From: CAZUFB01 sp048173955
GTDB taxonomy: Bacteria > Actinomycetota > Coriobacteriia > Coriobacteriales > UMGS124
DNA: 22,821 nt
Direction: 5' to 3'
Assembly (NCBI GenBank): GCA_048173955.1
Contig: DBEYOB010000152.1
Span: 1-22,821, forward strand
Both the position numbers and the translations under genes were made by a program. The first letter of the stretch is position 1, and every line of letters begins with the position of its first letter. Below the pieces are notes generated by a model that saw nothing but the letters and a program-made list of their open reading frames with translations, ran no database searches and was not told where the DNA came from. Shown one piece after another: positions 6,978 through 15,320 of the stretch.

Positions 6978-7883
6978 ATGGCAGCGCAGAACGATATCGG
7001 CCACCTCGTCGAGGCGAGGGGCCTGGTAAAGCATTATCCCGGGTTCTCCCTGGAAAACGTCGGCCTGACGGTGGAGGAAGGCGAGGTCGTGGGCTTCGTC
7101 GGCCAGAACGGCGCCGGCAAGTCGACCACCATCAAGGCCCTGCTCGGCCTCGTCCCCGTCGACGGCGGCTCCGCACAGGTCCTCGGGGTCCCGAGCGAAA
7201 GCCTCGCCCAGCCGTCGGGCTCACGGACCAAGGAGCAGATCGGCGTGGTCTTCGACACCGTCTCGTTTCCCGAGCACCTCAAGGTCGCGGAGGTGGGCAG
7301 GATCCTGTCCACCGCCTATGCCGGCTGGGAGCCGCACAGGTTCGAAAGGTACCTGAGGGAGTTCGGCCTCGACAGGGGCAAGCGCGTCAAAGAGCTTTCC
7401 CGCGGCATGGGAATGAAGCTCAACATGGCGTGCGCCCTCTCCCACGGGGCGAGGTTGCTCGTCCTCGACGAGGCGACCGCCGGGCTGGACCCCATGGCGC
7501 GCGACGAGGTCCTCGACATCCTGCGGGACTTTGTCGGCGAACCGGGGCACGGCATCCTCATGTCGAGCCACATCACGTCGGACCTCGAGCGCATCGCCGA
7601 CCGCATCGTCTGCATCGACGACGGCAAGATCCTGTTCGACCTGCCGAAGGACGCCATCACCGACACCATGGGGATCGCCCGCTGCCGGGTGACGGACTTC
7701 GAGAGGATCGCCTCGTCCGGCATCGTCCCCGACTCCGAGCTCAGGTACCTCAAGCACGACTACGGGATCGACGTCCTCGTCCCCGACCGCTACTCGTTTG
7801 CCCGGGCGATGCCCGACATCCCCTGCGACCGGATGACCATCGACGACTACCTCGCCCTCGTCCTGAAAGGCGGCGTCCGATAA
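6978..7883 (+). CDS. ABC transporter ATP-binding protein (YtrB-like)
   Basis: A 301-residue ATPase subunit. Walker A is GQNGAGKST (about residues 43-51), the signature is LSRGMGMKLN in place of LSGGQ, as is common in the YtrB/CcmA-like group, Walker B is RLLVLDEATAGLDP, and the switch His is in MSSHITSD. After about residue 215 there is a family-type C-terminal extension. The ATG at 6978 has AAAGGA upstream. The stop TAA shares its last A with the ATG of the permease gene (TAATG), so the two proteins are translationally coupled and should form one ABC-2 type transporter. The substrate is unknown; in relatives the operon responds to cell-wall stress. Confidence 0.93.
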   Translation: MAAQNDIGHLVEARGLVKHYPGFSLENVGLTVEEGEVVGFVGQNGAGKSTTIKALLGLVPVDGGSAQVLGVPSESLAQPSGSRTKEQIGVVFDTVSFPEHLKVAEVGRILSTAYAGWEPHRFERYLREFGLDRGKRVKELSRGMGMKLNMACALSHGARLLVLDEATAGLDPMARDEVLDILRDFVGEPGHGILMSSHITSDLERIADRIVCIDDGKILFDLPKDAITDTMGIARCRVTDFERIASSGIVPDSELRYLKHDYGIDVLVPDRYSFARAMPDIPCDRMTIDDYLALVLKGGVR

Positions 7884-8605
7884 TGAAGCGCGCATACCTC
7901 ATAGAAATGGGCATCTTCCGCAGCTATGCCTTCTACCTGCTTGGAATCGGCTTTCCCCTCACCATCCTCGTCGGCGTCGGGATGCAGACCGCGATCGTCG
8001 CACCGGCAATCCTCACCTGCATGTACCTCATGATGGGAGCGATGGGCGTGGCAGCCTACGACGACCAGAACGGCTGGGGCCGCTACCGGCTCACGCTCCC
8101 CGTCTCGAAGCGCGACGTCGTGATGGGTCGCTACGCCGCCATCGTGACGCTCGGCCTCATCGGCACCGTCGTCGGCGTTGCCGCGTCGCTCGCCGTGATG
8201 GGGGTCGCCTCCGTCGTCGAACTGCCCGGAGGCATCTCCGAATCCCTCGCGCTCAACGGGGACCGGCTGACGGGCATGGCAATCGCCACCGCGGTGTGCA
8301 TCCTGATCGGCTCGCTCGTGGCATCCGTCGTGAGCCCCGTGTACTTTAAGTTCGGGCAGACAAAGGCGACCCAGCTTTTGCCCACGGTCATAGTCATCCT
8401 GTTCGTCACCCCTCTCATCATCCTCGGGAACTCGGGGGTCCTCAGCGGAGAGGCGGATTTGGGATCCGTCACGGACTTCCTGGCGTTTCTCGAAACTCCC
8501 CTCGGAACCGCAGTGGGCATCGCCGCGCTCCTCGGCGCGTCCGCGGCGCTCCTCGCCGCCTCGGCGGCGGTCTCCCTCAGGCTGTACGCGAAGCGGGAGC
8601 TGTAG
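7883..8605 (+). CDS. ABC-2 type permease subunit
   Basis: A 240-residue integral membrane protein with about six hydrophobic segments, roughly at residues 15-35, 37-60, 88-125, 135-155, 168-188 and 210-232. The stretch after the second segment (YDDQNGWGRYRLTLPVSKRD) is typical of the ABC2_membrane_5-like family that pairs with YtrB-type ATPases. It starts in the overlap with the ATPase stop codon and is the last gene of the three-gene plus-strand operon. It should form the membrane channel for the preceding ATPase as a dimer or with itself. No second permease is present, so the transporter would be homodimeric. A GC-rich hairpin and element A2 follow. Confidence 0.9.
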   Translation: MKRAYLIEMGIFRSYAFYLLGIGFPLTILVGVGMQTAIVAPAILTCMYLMMGAMGVAAYDDQNGWGRYRLTLPVSKRDVVMGRYAAIVTLGLIGTVVGVAASLAVMGVASVVELPGGISESLALNGDRLTGMAIATAVCILIGSLVASVVSPVYFKFGQTKATQLLPTVIVILFVTPLIILGNSGVLSGEADLGSVTDFLAFLETPLGTAVGIAALLGASAALLAASAAVSLRLYAKREL

Positions 8606-8627
8606 CGAGAAGGCCGCACCCCGCCCC

Positions 8628-8669
8628 GTCCCTCGCGGGTTGCGGGACCCCGGGGCCTCGGAGGCCCCG
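8628..8669 (+). terminator. GC-rich hairpins after the GntR-ABC operon
   Basis: CGGGGCCTC-G-GAGGCCCCG (8651-8669) is a perfect palindrome directly before element A2. A weaker GTCCC/GGGAC stem (8628-8632 with 8644-8648) precedes it. No T-run follows, so termination would be imperfect and read-through into element A2 is plausible. Confidence 0.4.
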
Positions 8670-8670
8670 A

Positions 8671-8893
8671 TTGCACCTGATCTTGCCCCGATGCGTGCAA
8701 ATCTTTGTCGAGTGAATCCCCGAGGTGCGGCCTCGATGGACGAGCCCTTTTCTCAAACTTTAAAATTGTTAAATGGAATTTCAATTCTGAAAGATGTAAC
8801 TTATGCCCGACCGCACCTTTCCTCAGAACGGAGCGGTCGGGCAATTCACTCGACGGACATTTGCACACATCGGGCACTTTTCAGGTGCAGGCC
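8671..8893. repeat. Element A, copy 2
   Basis: Same plan and length as copy 1 (TTGCACC start to AGGTGCAGGCC end). The 5' hairpin is CTCG-atgga-CGAG (8732-8744), at the same offset (61-73) as in the other copies but with an A-T pair replaced by G-C. The 3' hairpin is GCCCGACCGC/GCGGTCGGGC (8805-8814 with 8833-8842) around an 18-nt loop with TCAGAA. It lies between convergent genes: the permease to the left and the metal ATPase to the right. Confidence 0.88.
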
Positions 8894-8951
8894 GGGCCGT
8901 CGCGAAAGACCTTGCCTCGCCGGTGCATGGCGGGCCACAAGCAGAGAGAAC

Positions 8952-8986
8952 CGAAGCGCCGCCCCCTGCCTAGAGGCGGCGCTTCG
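8952..8986. terminator. 12-bp perfect hairpin after the metal ATPase gene
   Basis: CGAAGCGCCGCC (8952-8963) pairs fully with GGCGGCGCTTCG (8975-8986) across an 11-nt loop. It abuts the ATPase stop codon at 8987-8989. Without a clear T-run it may act as a terminator or as a 3' stability hairpin. Confidence 0.55.
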
Positions 8987-11071
8987 TCAATCGATGCGGT
9001 ATTTCGTTCCAGCGCGCAGAGAAAGGGCGATCGTCGTGCCGTTGTGCAGTAGCGAGGACATCTGCGGCGTGACAATGCCGCCCACACCTGCGGCCAACAG
9101 CGCGGTATTGATGCCGATGACCTGGGCGAACGACATGTCAAGTCGCCGGAGGAGACCCGTAGAGAGCTTTCGGAGGGTCACGAGCGCCGACAGGTCGCCA
9201 CGCGAAAGCGTGATGTCGGCAACCTCCTTGGCGATGGCGGTGCCGGTTGCCATAGCGACGCCGACATGGGCTGCCGACAAGGCGGGAGAGTCGTTCACGC
9301 CGTCGCCCACCATCACGACGCGGCGCCCTCCCCTAACGAGCTCTTCGACATAGGCGTGCTTGCGCTCGGGAAGGCAGTTCGCCTCAAACTCATCGATCCC
9401 CGCCGCTTTGGCCACGCGCGCCGCCGCGGGCCCGCTGTCCCCGGTAAGCATGATCACGTGTTTAAACCCAAGCGCGCGCAGCTGCTTGATATCGGCCGAA
9501 ACGTCGGGTTTGAGCGGGTTTTCGATACCGATCGCCCCGACGAGCTTCCCACCCACCGTAAGATACAAAACCGATAGATCGCCCGCAGCCGCATCGATCT
9601 GGGCACGGTCGGCATCGTCGATGCGCACGTGTTCGTCCTCGACGATAAAATGCTCGCTGCCGATGGCAACGCGCTCCCCCTCCAACGACGACACGATCCC
9701 ATGCGCGACGATGTACTCAACCTCGGCGTGCCTCTCGCGGTGCTTGAGGCCGTGCTCCGCCGCCTCCCGCACGACCGCGCGGGCGACGGGGTGGGGGAAA
9801 TGCTCCTCGAGACAGGCGGCCAGGCGGAGCACCTGCGCACGCTTCCACCCGTTAAGCGCGACGACGCACGCCACCTTTGGCGTGGCCTCGGTAAGCGTGC
9901 CCGTCTTGTCGAACACGATGGTGTCGGCGGCCGCAAACTCCTCGAAGCAGCGCGAGCCTTTGACCGTGAACCCGGCCTTTGCGCCTTGGCTCAACGCCGA
10001 AAGCACCGCAATCGACCCGGTGAGTTTAAGGGCGCACGAATAGTCGACCATAAGCGCCGCCGACGTCTTCACCAAACTGCGCGTCATGAGGGCCACGATG
10101 CCCGCAAACAGGAAATTCCAGGGGACGATGGCATCGGCAAGCCGTTCGCGACGAGTCTGCGCACCCGCCTTGAGGGCCTCGGACTGCTCGACGAGCGTCA
10201 CGATGGAGCGCAGCTTGGTGTCCGCCGCCGTTTTGCGAACGCGAACATACATCTCGCCGCTTTCGACGGCGGTACCCGCAAACACGTCGTCGCCAACCCC
10301 GCGCTCGACCGCAAGCGGCTCGCCGGTAAGGGTCGATTGGTTTACCATCGCACAGCCGCGCTCGACCACGCCGTCGACACACACGGGCATGCCGGTGCGG
10401 ACCACGACGAGGTCGCCTTCCATCAAATCGGTCGAAGGAACCGTTCGCTCTTCGTCTCCATCGACAAGCTGCGCCGACTCCGGCATGGCAAGCAGCGAAT
10501 AGATGAGCTCGTTTTCCGATCGGGCGCGCGTGTAATCTTCAAGCGTTTCCCCGAGATCGAGCAGGAACATGGTCTCGGACGCCGTCTTGGGATCCCGCTT
10601 GAGAAACGACATGCCGATTGCCGCCGCGTCAAGCACCGGGACGTCCAGCCGGGCACGGCCAAAGGAGCGCAGCGCCGCCCCGAGAAAGCGCCGGTAGCGC
10701 CAGAGCGCCCACAATGCCGAAAGGGGAGCCGGCAGAAACCATCTGCGCGCAAAATGAAACCCGACAAGCTCCGCGATTTGAATGAACAGGGAGTTCGTTC
10801 GCGGGGCGATGGCGACGGAGCATTCCGTCCTCGCCCGATCGATGGCCGCGGCATCGATGCCCGCAAGGTATGAAACGACATCCTCGCGCGCACCCGGAGC
10901 CGCGTCGTAGCAAATCACCACAGACCCTATGCGCGGGTACACGATCGCCTTGTTCGCGTGCGGCGCATTCGATACGACGGACGTAAGCAGATCGAGATCT
11001 GCCAGAGGCACCGGGGCGGCAAGCCGCACGCGCAGACGGCCGGGAACCTCGTGCACGATGGAAAACTCCAT
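8987..11071 (-). CDS. Heavy-metal translocating P1B-type ATPase with SCA in place of CPx
   Basis: A 694-residue cation-pumping ATPase. Family motifs in order are TGEP in the actuator domain (about residue 245), the phosphorylation site DKTGT (about residue 390), the HP dipeptide in EEHFPHPVARAV that marks metal ATPases, and the hinge GDGVNDSPAL. The N-terminus (residues 1-70, HEVPGRLRVRLA) looks like an HMA_2-type domain without the CxxC pair. The membrane metal site reads VDYSCALKL, so the Cys is kept but the usual following Pro is Ala. The last membrane segment has LLHNGTTIALSL. These features resemble the CtpC-like branch linked to Mn or Zn export more than copper pumps; the metal is inferred. 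The gene follows the DUF6110-like gene by 10 bp and should be co-transcribed. Confidence 0.9.
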   Translation of the reverse strand: MEFSIVHEVPGRLRVRLAAPVPLADLDLLTSVVSNAPHANKAIVYPRIGSVVICYDAAPGAREDVVSYLAGIDAAAIDRARTECSVAIAPRTNSLFIQIAELVGFHFARRWFLPAPLSALWALWRYRRFLGAALRSFGRARLDVPVLDAAAIGMSFLKRDPKTASETMFLLDLGETLEDYTRARSENELIYSLLAMPESAQLVDGDEERTVPSTDLMEGDLVVVRTGMPVCVDGVVERGCAMVNQSTLTGEPLAVERGVGDDVFAGTAVESGEMYVRVRKTAADTKLRSIVTLVEQSEALKAGAQTRRERLADAIVPWNFLFAGIVALMTRSLVKTSAALMVDYSCALKLTGSIAVLSALSQGAKAGFTVKGSRCFEEFAAADTIVFDKTGTLTEATPKVACVVALNGWKRAQVLRLAACLEEHFPHPVARAVVREAAEHGLKHRERHAEVEYIVAHGIVSSLEGERVAIGSEHFIVEDEHVRIDDADRAQIDAAAGDLSVLYLTVGGKLVGAIGIENPLKPDVSADIKQLRALGFKHVIMLTGDSGPAAARVAKAAGIDEFEANCLPERKHAYVEELVRGGRRVVMVGDGVNDSPALSAAHVGVAMATGTAIAKEVADITLSRGDLSALVTLRKLSTGLLRRLDMSFAQVIGINTALLAAGVGGIVTPQMSSLLHNGTTIALSLRAGTKYRID

Positions 11072-11081
11072 CGCGGGCCCC

Positions 11082-11384
11082 TTATGCCGTCTGAGTAGCA
11101 GGTTTTTCCGCTACTGATTCCGTTTTGGCCGTTTCGGCATGAGGATCGTCTGTCGACGCCTTGGCGGACGAGGCGTTTATATAGGAAGCCTCGGCAACGA
11201 TGTCGTCGACCTCGGCCTTTGCCTCTTCGACGATTCGCTCGTAGCCGTCTTTGGCGCGCAGACCGCAGGCGACTCCCTTGACATAGCATCGCCTTGCCTG
11301 CTGGCTCGTGAGGGCCTTGATGCCGACCGTGCCCATGAGAAATCCTGCACCCAGAAGCAACGCGCCGCGAACTTTCGAATCCAT
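11082..11384 (-). CDS. DUF6110-like small membrane protein, metal ATPase partner
   Basis: A 100-residue protein with one N-terminal glycine-rich membrane helix (about residues 7-25, GALLLGAGFLMGTVGIKAL), a basic stretch, an acidic amphipathic helix (EAKAEVDDIVAEA) and a low-complexity, charged tail. I recognise it as DUF6110-like. The plan also matches mycobacterial DUF1490/PacL proteins, which sit beside CtpC and scaffold the pump. The tail here has one His (DDPHAE), less than in PacL. The ATG at 11382-11384 has GGAAAGGAAGG upstream. It is the first gene of the operon with the ATPase. Scaffold or chaperone action is inferred from context. Confidence 0.75.
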   Translation of the reverse strand: MDSKVRGALLLGAGFLMGTVGIKALTSQQARRCYVKGVACGLRAKDGYERIVEEAKAEVDDIVAEASYINASSAKASTDDPHAETAKTESVAEKPATQTA

Positions 11385-11403
11385 ACGCCCTTCCTTTCCC
11401 CGT

Positions 11404-11428
11404 TTGCCGAAACCTCGGGCTTCGGCAA
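11404..11428 (-). promoter_or_regulatory. Hairpin in the 5' leader of the metal ATPase operon
   Basis: TTGCCGAA and TTCGGCAA are perfect 8-bp inverted repeats with a 9-nt loop, placed between the mapped -10 box and the first start codon. It could be an operator for a dimeric regulator or an mRNA leader hairpin. Confidence 0.45.
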
Positions 11429-11442
11429 GTCCAACATAAGAG

Positions 11443-11493
11443 TTGCGTATCTATAACTTTTTGGAGCATAATCCTGTTGGGAAAAGTTGTCAA
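11443..11493. promoter_or_regulatory. Overlapping promoters for the metal ATPase operon and the 26-aa peptide
   Basis: Minus strand: -35 TTGACA (11493-11488), 17-bp spacer, -10 TATGCT (11470-11465), driving the DUF6110-like gene and the ATPase. Plus strand: -35 TTGCGT (11443-11448), 18-bp spacer, -10 CATAAT (11467-11472), driving the small peptide gene. The two -10 boxes overlap by four bases, so RNA polymerase cannot occupy both at once. Confidence 0.6.
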
Positions 11494-11545
11494 CCACAGG
11501 TGACTTTCATTCGAACCGACGGGTTGGCGGAAAGGAGACCGGCGC

Positions 11546-11626
11546 ATGAAGTGGCATCGCATCTGGGCATGGGCGGGCGTGATCTGCGGCATCCTCACCC
11601 TGTACACCGGCTACAAGCACAAGTGA
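11546..11626 (+). CDS. 26-residue membrane peptide (DUF6219-like)
   Basis: The open frame encodes MKWHRIWAWAGVICGI followed by LTLYTGYKHK. It has GGAGA eight bases before the ATG, a plausible promoter 70 bp upstream and a strong terminator ten bases after its stop, so it looks like a complete micro-gene. One hydrophobic helix is flanked by basic residues at both ends. The C-terminal YTGYKHK is what I recall of the DUF6219 family; that match is from memory. It is divergent from the metal ATPase operon and may modulate the pump, which is inferred from position only. Confidence 0.7.
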   Translation: MKWHRIWAWAGVICGILTLYTGYKHK

Positions 11627-11635
11627 GCGATGCAA

Positions 11636-11668
11636 TGGGCGGCAAGGGGGCTTGTCCCTTGCCGCCCA
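11636..11668. terminator. Strong 13-bp hairpin between convergent genes
   Basis: TGGGCGGCAAGGG pairs perfectly with CCCTTGCCGCCCA across 7 nt. It lies between the end of the micro-gene (plus) and the end of the ABC exporter gene (minus) and probably serves both. Only a delayed GTTTTG follows on the plus strand. Confidence 0.65.
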
Positions 11669-11723
11669 CCTCCGTCGGCCGTTTTGTCATCCGGCTCGAA
11701 CTAACCCGCTTAAACGTGCCGGC

Positions 11724-13460
11724 CTAGATGGCCCACTCGGCGCTTTCGGTCTGCAGGCGCACCATGCGGGCAAAGAGGCCGCCTTGGGCCATAAGCTCGA
11801 CGGGGGTTCCCTGCTCGGCCACGCGGCCGCCGTCGAGCACCACGATCTTGTCGGCCGCCATGACGGTCCGCATGCGGTGGGCGATCACGATGACGGTCTT
11901 GTCGGCGAGCAGGCGCGAGAGCGCCCCTTGGACCTGCGTCTCGTTCTCCACGTCGAGGCTCGCCGTCGCCTCGTCGAGCAGCACGATCGGCGCGTCTTTG
12001 AGCAGGGCCCGCGCGATGGAGATGCGCTGGCGCTCGCCGCCCGAGAGCCGGGCGCCGTTCTCGCCGATCATGGTCTGATAGCCTTGCGGCAGCCGGTTCA
12101 CGAACTCGTCGCAGTTGGCCGCCCGCGCCGCGGCGAGCACCTCCTCGTCGGTAGCGCCGCGCCGGCCGAGGCGGATGTTGCCCATCACCGTGTCGTCGAA
12201 GAGCAGCACGTCCTGGAAGACCACGGCGAAATCGCCGAGAAGCACCTCGGGGTCCACGCCGGACACGTCCACGCCTCCCACCGTCACGCACCCGGAGCTC
12301 GCGTCCCAGAGGCGGCAGCTGAGGCGGGCGCACGTGGACTTGCCGGAGCCGCTCGGCCCCACAAGCGCGGTGACTTCGCCCTCGCGCGCCGTGAACGAAA
12401 CGTCCTCGAGCACCCGCTCGCCGCTCTGCTCGTACGAAAAGCCCACGCGGTCGAAGACGACGTCGTGCCCGCGGGGCTCATACGCGCCTCCGCCAGACGC
12501 CAGCGGCTCCTCCTCGAAGGAGCGCATACGCGCCGACGCCGTCTTGGCCGAAAAGAGCTCGGCGATGAGCATGAGGCACTGGTCGAAGGGCGCATAGATG
12601 CGCGACACGACGAGGAGGAAGCAGAAGAGCGTCATGAACGTGCAGGAGCCTTCCAGGATGAGGCCGGCGCCCGCGAGGACTGTGGTGGCAAGGCCCAAGC
12701 GCAGCACGACCTGGGCGCCGTTCACGCAGATGCCGCACGCAATCTCCGAGCGGGCCGCCTGACGCTCCGCCGCGTCCACGTCCCGGTGGATGTGCTCGAG
12801 ATAGCGCTCCTCCTGGTTGGTGGCGCGCACCTCGCGCACGCATTCGAGCGCCTCCTGGATGTCCTCCGAGGTTGCGAGCCCGCGCATGCGCGTGGCCTCC
12901 ATCATGGGCTGAAGCGCGCGGCGCGCGCCGAAGAGGATGGCGAGCCCCACCGGGCAGCTCCAGAGCGACGCCAGGGCGAGCCGCCAGTCGAAGGCGAAAA
13001 GCCCCACCGCCGCCACGGCGAGCGTGGCATAGGCCCCGTAGAGCTCGGGCAGCACGTGGCTATAGGCATGCTCGGTCGTCTTGACGTCGGTCATGAGCGT
13101 CTCGGTAAGGTCCGCGAGGTCGCGTCGGCCGAAAAACGACAGGGGGAGCCTCCGCAGCCGCTCGGCAAGCGCGATGCGCTGCCGGCCGCTTTCCTGGTAG
13201 ATGACGCCGTACTGGTAGTGGTAGGCCTGGTACTCGGCAAAAAAGAGAACGACGATGAAAGCCGCGAGCCCCGCCGCATAGGGCGCGAGCGCGGGCAGCG
13301 GCGCACCCTCGGTGAGGTGCGCCACAAACGCCTCCATGACAAGATAGGTCACACCCACGCCCGCAAAGATAGCGAGATTCGCCGCGGCCGTCCACACGGC
13401 GCCGAGCTTGACGTTCCTCACGCCCTCGTCGGTGAGGGCGTACTTCTCCTTGATGCTCAT
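11724..13460 (-). CDS. ABC exporter half-transporter (membrane plus ATPase), second of a pair
   Basis: A 578-residue type IV ABC exporter subunit: six membrane helices in about residues 15-300, then an ATPase domain. Walker A is GPSGSGKST, the Q-loop is VVFQDVLLFD, the signature is LSGGERQR, Walker B is IVLLDEATASLD and the H-loop His is in VIVIAHRMRT, so the site is complete. It begins with ATGAGC directly after the stop codon of the preceding gene (GGAGGAGTAGATG), where the stop region also supplies the Shine-Dalgarno sequence; translation is coupled. The two subunits should form a heterodimer. Relatives in AraC-linked pairs include siderophore importers of the IrtAB/YbtPQ type as well as drug or peptide exporters, so direction and substrate are open. 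Confidence 0.92.
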   Translation of the reverse strand: MSIKEKYALTDEGVRNVKLGAVWTAAANLAIFAGVGVTYLVMEAFVAHLTEGAPLPALAPYAAGLAAFIVVLFFAEYQAYHYQYGVIYQESGRQRIALAERLRRLPLSFFGRRDLADLTETLMTDVKTTEHAYSHVLPELYGAYATLAVAAVGLFAFDWRLALASLWSCPVGLAILFGARRALQPMMEATRMRGLATSEDIQEALECVREVRATNQEERYLEHIHRDVDAAERQAARSEIACGICVNGAQVVLRLGLATTVLAGAGLILEGSCTFMTLFCFLLVVSRIYAPFDQCLMLIAELFSAKTASARMRSFEEEPLASGGGAYEPRGHDVVFDRVGFSYEQSGERVLEDVSFTAREGEVTALVGPSGSGKSTCARLSCRLWDASSGCVTVGGVDVSGVDPEVLLGDFAVVFQDVLLFDDTVMGNIRLGRRGATDEEVLAAARAANCDEFVNRLPQGYQTMIGENGARLSGGERQRISIARALLKDAPIVLLDEATASLDVENETQVQGALSRLLADKTVIVIAHRMRTVMAADKIVVLDGGRVAEQGTPVELMAQGGLFARMVRLQTESAEWAI

Positions 13461-15296
13461 CTACTCCTCCTCCGCGGCGCTCGCGATGCGCCAGCTCACG
13501 GACCGCTCGTAGTCGGCCCACATGCGCGCATAGAGGCCGCCCGCCGCCAGCAGCTCCCCATGCGTGCCGCTCTCGACCACGCGCCCCTTGTCCAAAACGA
13601 CGATGAGGTCGGCGTTGCGCACCGTGGAGAGGCGGTGCGCAATCATGAGGACGGTGCGCCGCAGGCCATCGCCCCCTTGCGCAAGCCGCTTGAACGCAGC
13701 CTGGATCTTGGCCTCGTTCTCCGGGTCGGCGAAGGCCGTCGCCTCGTCGAGCACCACCACGGGCGCGTCCTTCAGGATCGCGCGGGCAATCATGAGACGC
13801 TGGACCTCGCCGCCGGAGAGATGTGCCCCGCCCGTCCCCACGAGCGTGTCGGCGCCTCGGGGCAGCTTCTCCAAAATGTCCGTGCACTGCGCCGCCTCGA
13901 GTGCGGCCAGCGCCTCTTCGCGCGAAGCCTCAGGGCGCGCCGCGCGGACGTTCTCGAGCACGGTCTGCCTGAAGGGGCGGTTGGCTTGGAACACAAAGGC
14001 CACGCGCTCCATGAGTTCATGCGGGTCCATCGCACGCACGTCCACGCCGCCGAGCGTCACGCGCCCGGAGTCGACATCCCAGAAGCGCGGCACGAGGGAG
14101 GCTGCCGTGGTCTTGCCGCCGCCCGAAGGCCCCACGAGAGCCACCGTCGCGCCGGCGGGCACCTCAAAGCTCACACGGTCGAGCGCAGGGGCGTCCGTCC
14201 CTTCGTAGGTGAAGCTCACGTTCTCGAAACGGATGGCGTTGTCGCACGGCATCTGGGGCGCGGCGGGCGCCTCGATCACAGGGGCGGCAAGCACTTCCTC
14301 CACGCGGCTCACGGCATCGGCCGCGGACTGGAACGCTTCGGACATGAACATCACGCGCGTCATGGCCGTGGGGATCACCGCGGAAAAGATCGCATAGAAC
14401 GCGAAGTTGGCGACGAAGCGCGCGAAGTCCCCCTCGCCCGGCGCGACGAGAATCGCCGCCGGGACGAGGAAGAGGGCGATGCCGTTGATGACTGTGAGCG
14501 AAAGCGACTGCGGGGTCTTGCACCACTTCACGGCGTAGTCCTGCGCGAGGCGCGTAAACTCCTCGATGGCGTCGTGGAACGCGCGGAAGCTGTACACCGT
14601 CTGCTGGAACACCTTGACCACGGGGATGCCGCGAACATACTCGGTGCCCGTCTTGTTCATCTTGACGAGCGATTCCATGTAGCGCGTCATGAAGTCCATG
14701 CCGCGCCCGCCCATCATGTAGAACATGCACGCAAGCGATATAACGACGGCCGCAAGGCAGGCAAGCCCGAGCCGCCAGTCGAAGACGAAGAACAGCGCGA
14801 GCATGCCGAGGATCATGGCCACGCTGCCCGCGGTGTCCGGCAGCTTGTGGGCGAGGAGCCCCTCGGTCTCGGCCGCACAGCCGTCCACGACGCGCCGGAG
14901 CGCCCCGCTCGCGTGCGTGTCGAAGTAGCCGAGACTCGCGTGCATGAGGTGGTCCGTGGCCGCTTTGCGCATGTTGGACGCGCAGCGGAATGCGGCAAGG
15001 TGCGTGCACATGAGGCCTGCGAAGTACAGCAGGATGCTCCCCGCCGAGAGGCCGAACGCCCACCAGCCGTATGCGGCGATGCCCGCGGCCGCGCTCCAGT
15101 CGGGCGCCACGGCGATAAGGTCGCGCGCCACGAGCCAGACGCAGACGTACGGGCCGAAACCGACGAGCATCGAAACGGCCGAGAGCGCGCACCCCAGGTA
15201 GGTGAGCGCGCGCCGCGGACCAGCGAAGGCGAGCAGGCGGCTCACGGCGCCCTTGCCGCGGGCGCCGCCCGTCGCAGTCGCTTGCGAATTGGACAT
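13461..15296 (-). CDS. ABC exporter half-transporter (membrane plus ATPase), first of a pair
   Basis: A 611-residue partner of the following gene, with six membrane helices in about residues 25-310 and a C-terminal ATPase. Walker A is GPSGGGKTT, the Q-loop is AFVFQANRPF, the signature is LSGGEVQRL, Walker B is VVVLDEATAFADPE and the switch His is in MIAHRLST. Both ATPase sites of the predicted heterodimer look competent. The start chosen is the ATG at 15294-15296 with AGGGGGA upstream; a further in-frame ATG at 15341 lacks a ribosome-binding site. The N-terminal 20 residues are Ser/Thr/Ala/Gly-rich and probably flexible. It is divergent from the AraC gene across a palindrome at 15360-15383, which suggests joint control. 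Confidence 0.92.
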   Translation of the reverse strand: MSNSQATATGGARGKGAVSRLLAFAGPRRALTYLGCALSAVSMLVGFGPYVCVWLVARDLIAVAPDWSAAAGIAAYGWWAFGLSAGSILLYFAGLMCTHLAAFRCASNMRKAATDHLMHASLGYFDTHASGALRRVVDGCAAETEGLLAHKLPDTAGSVAMILGMLALFFVFDWRLGLACLAAVVISLACMFYMMGGRGMDFMTRYMESLVKMNKTGTEYVRGIPVVKVFQQTVYSFRAFHDAIEEFTRLAQDYAVKWCKTPQSLSLTVINGIALFLVPAAILVAPGEGDFARFVANFAFYAIFSAVIPTAMTRVMFMSEAFQSAADAVSRVEEVLAAPVIEAPAAPQMPCDNAIRFENVSFTYEGTDAPALDRVSFEVPAGATVALVGPSGGGKTTAASLVPRFWDVDSGRVTLGGVDVRAMDPHELMERVAFVFQANRPFRQTVLENVRAARPEASREEALAALEAAQCTDILEKLPRGADTLVGTGGAHLSGGEVQRLMIARAILKDAPVVVLDEATAFADPENEAKIQAAFKRLAQGGDGLRRTVLMIAHRLSTVRNADLIVVLDKGRVVESGTHGELLAAGGLYARMWADYERSVSWRIASAAEEE

Positions 15297-15320
15297 GTCA
15301 TCCCCCTGTCCGTCGAGGTC

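Noticed and set aside
5771..8605. A 944-codon plus-strand open frame
   Set aside because: Its 5' two thirds is antisense to the AIM24 gene and out of frame with the GntR and ATPase genes. Only the permease part is real; GC-rich DNA gives long shadow frames.
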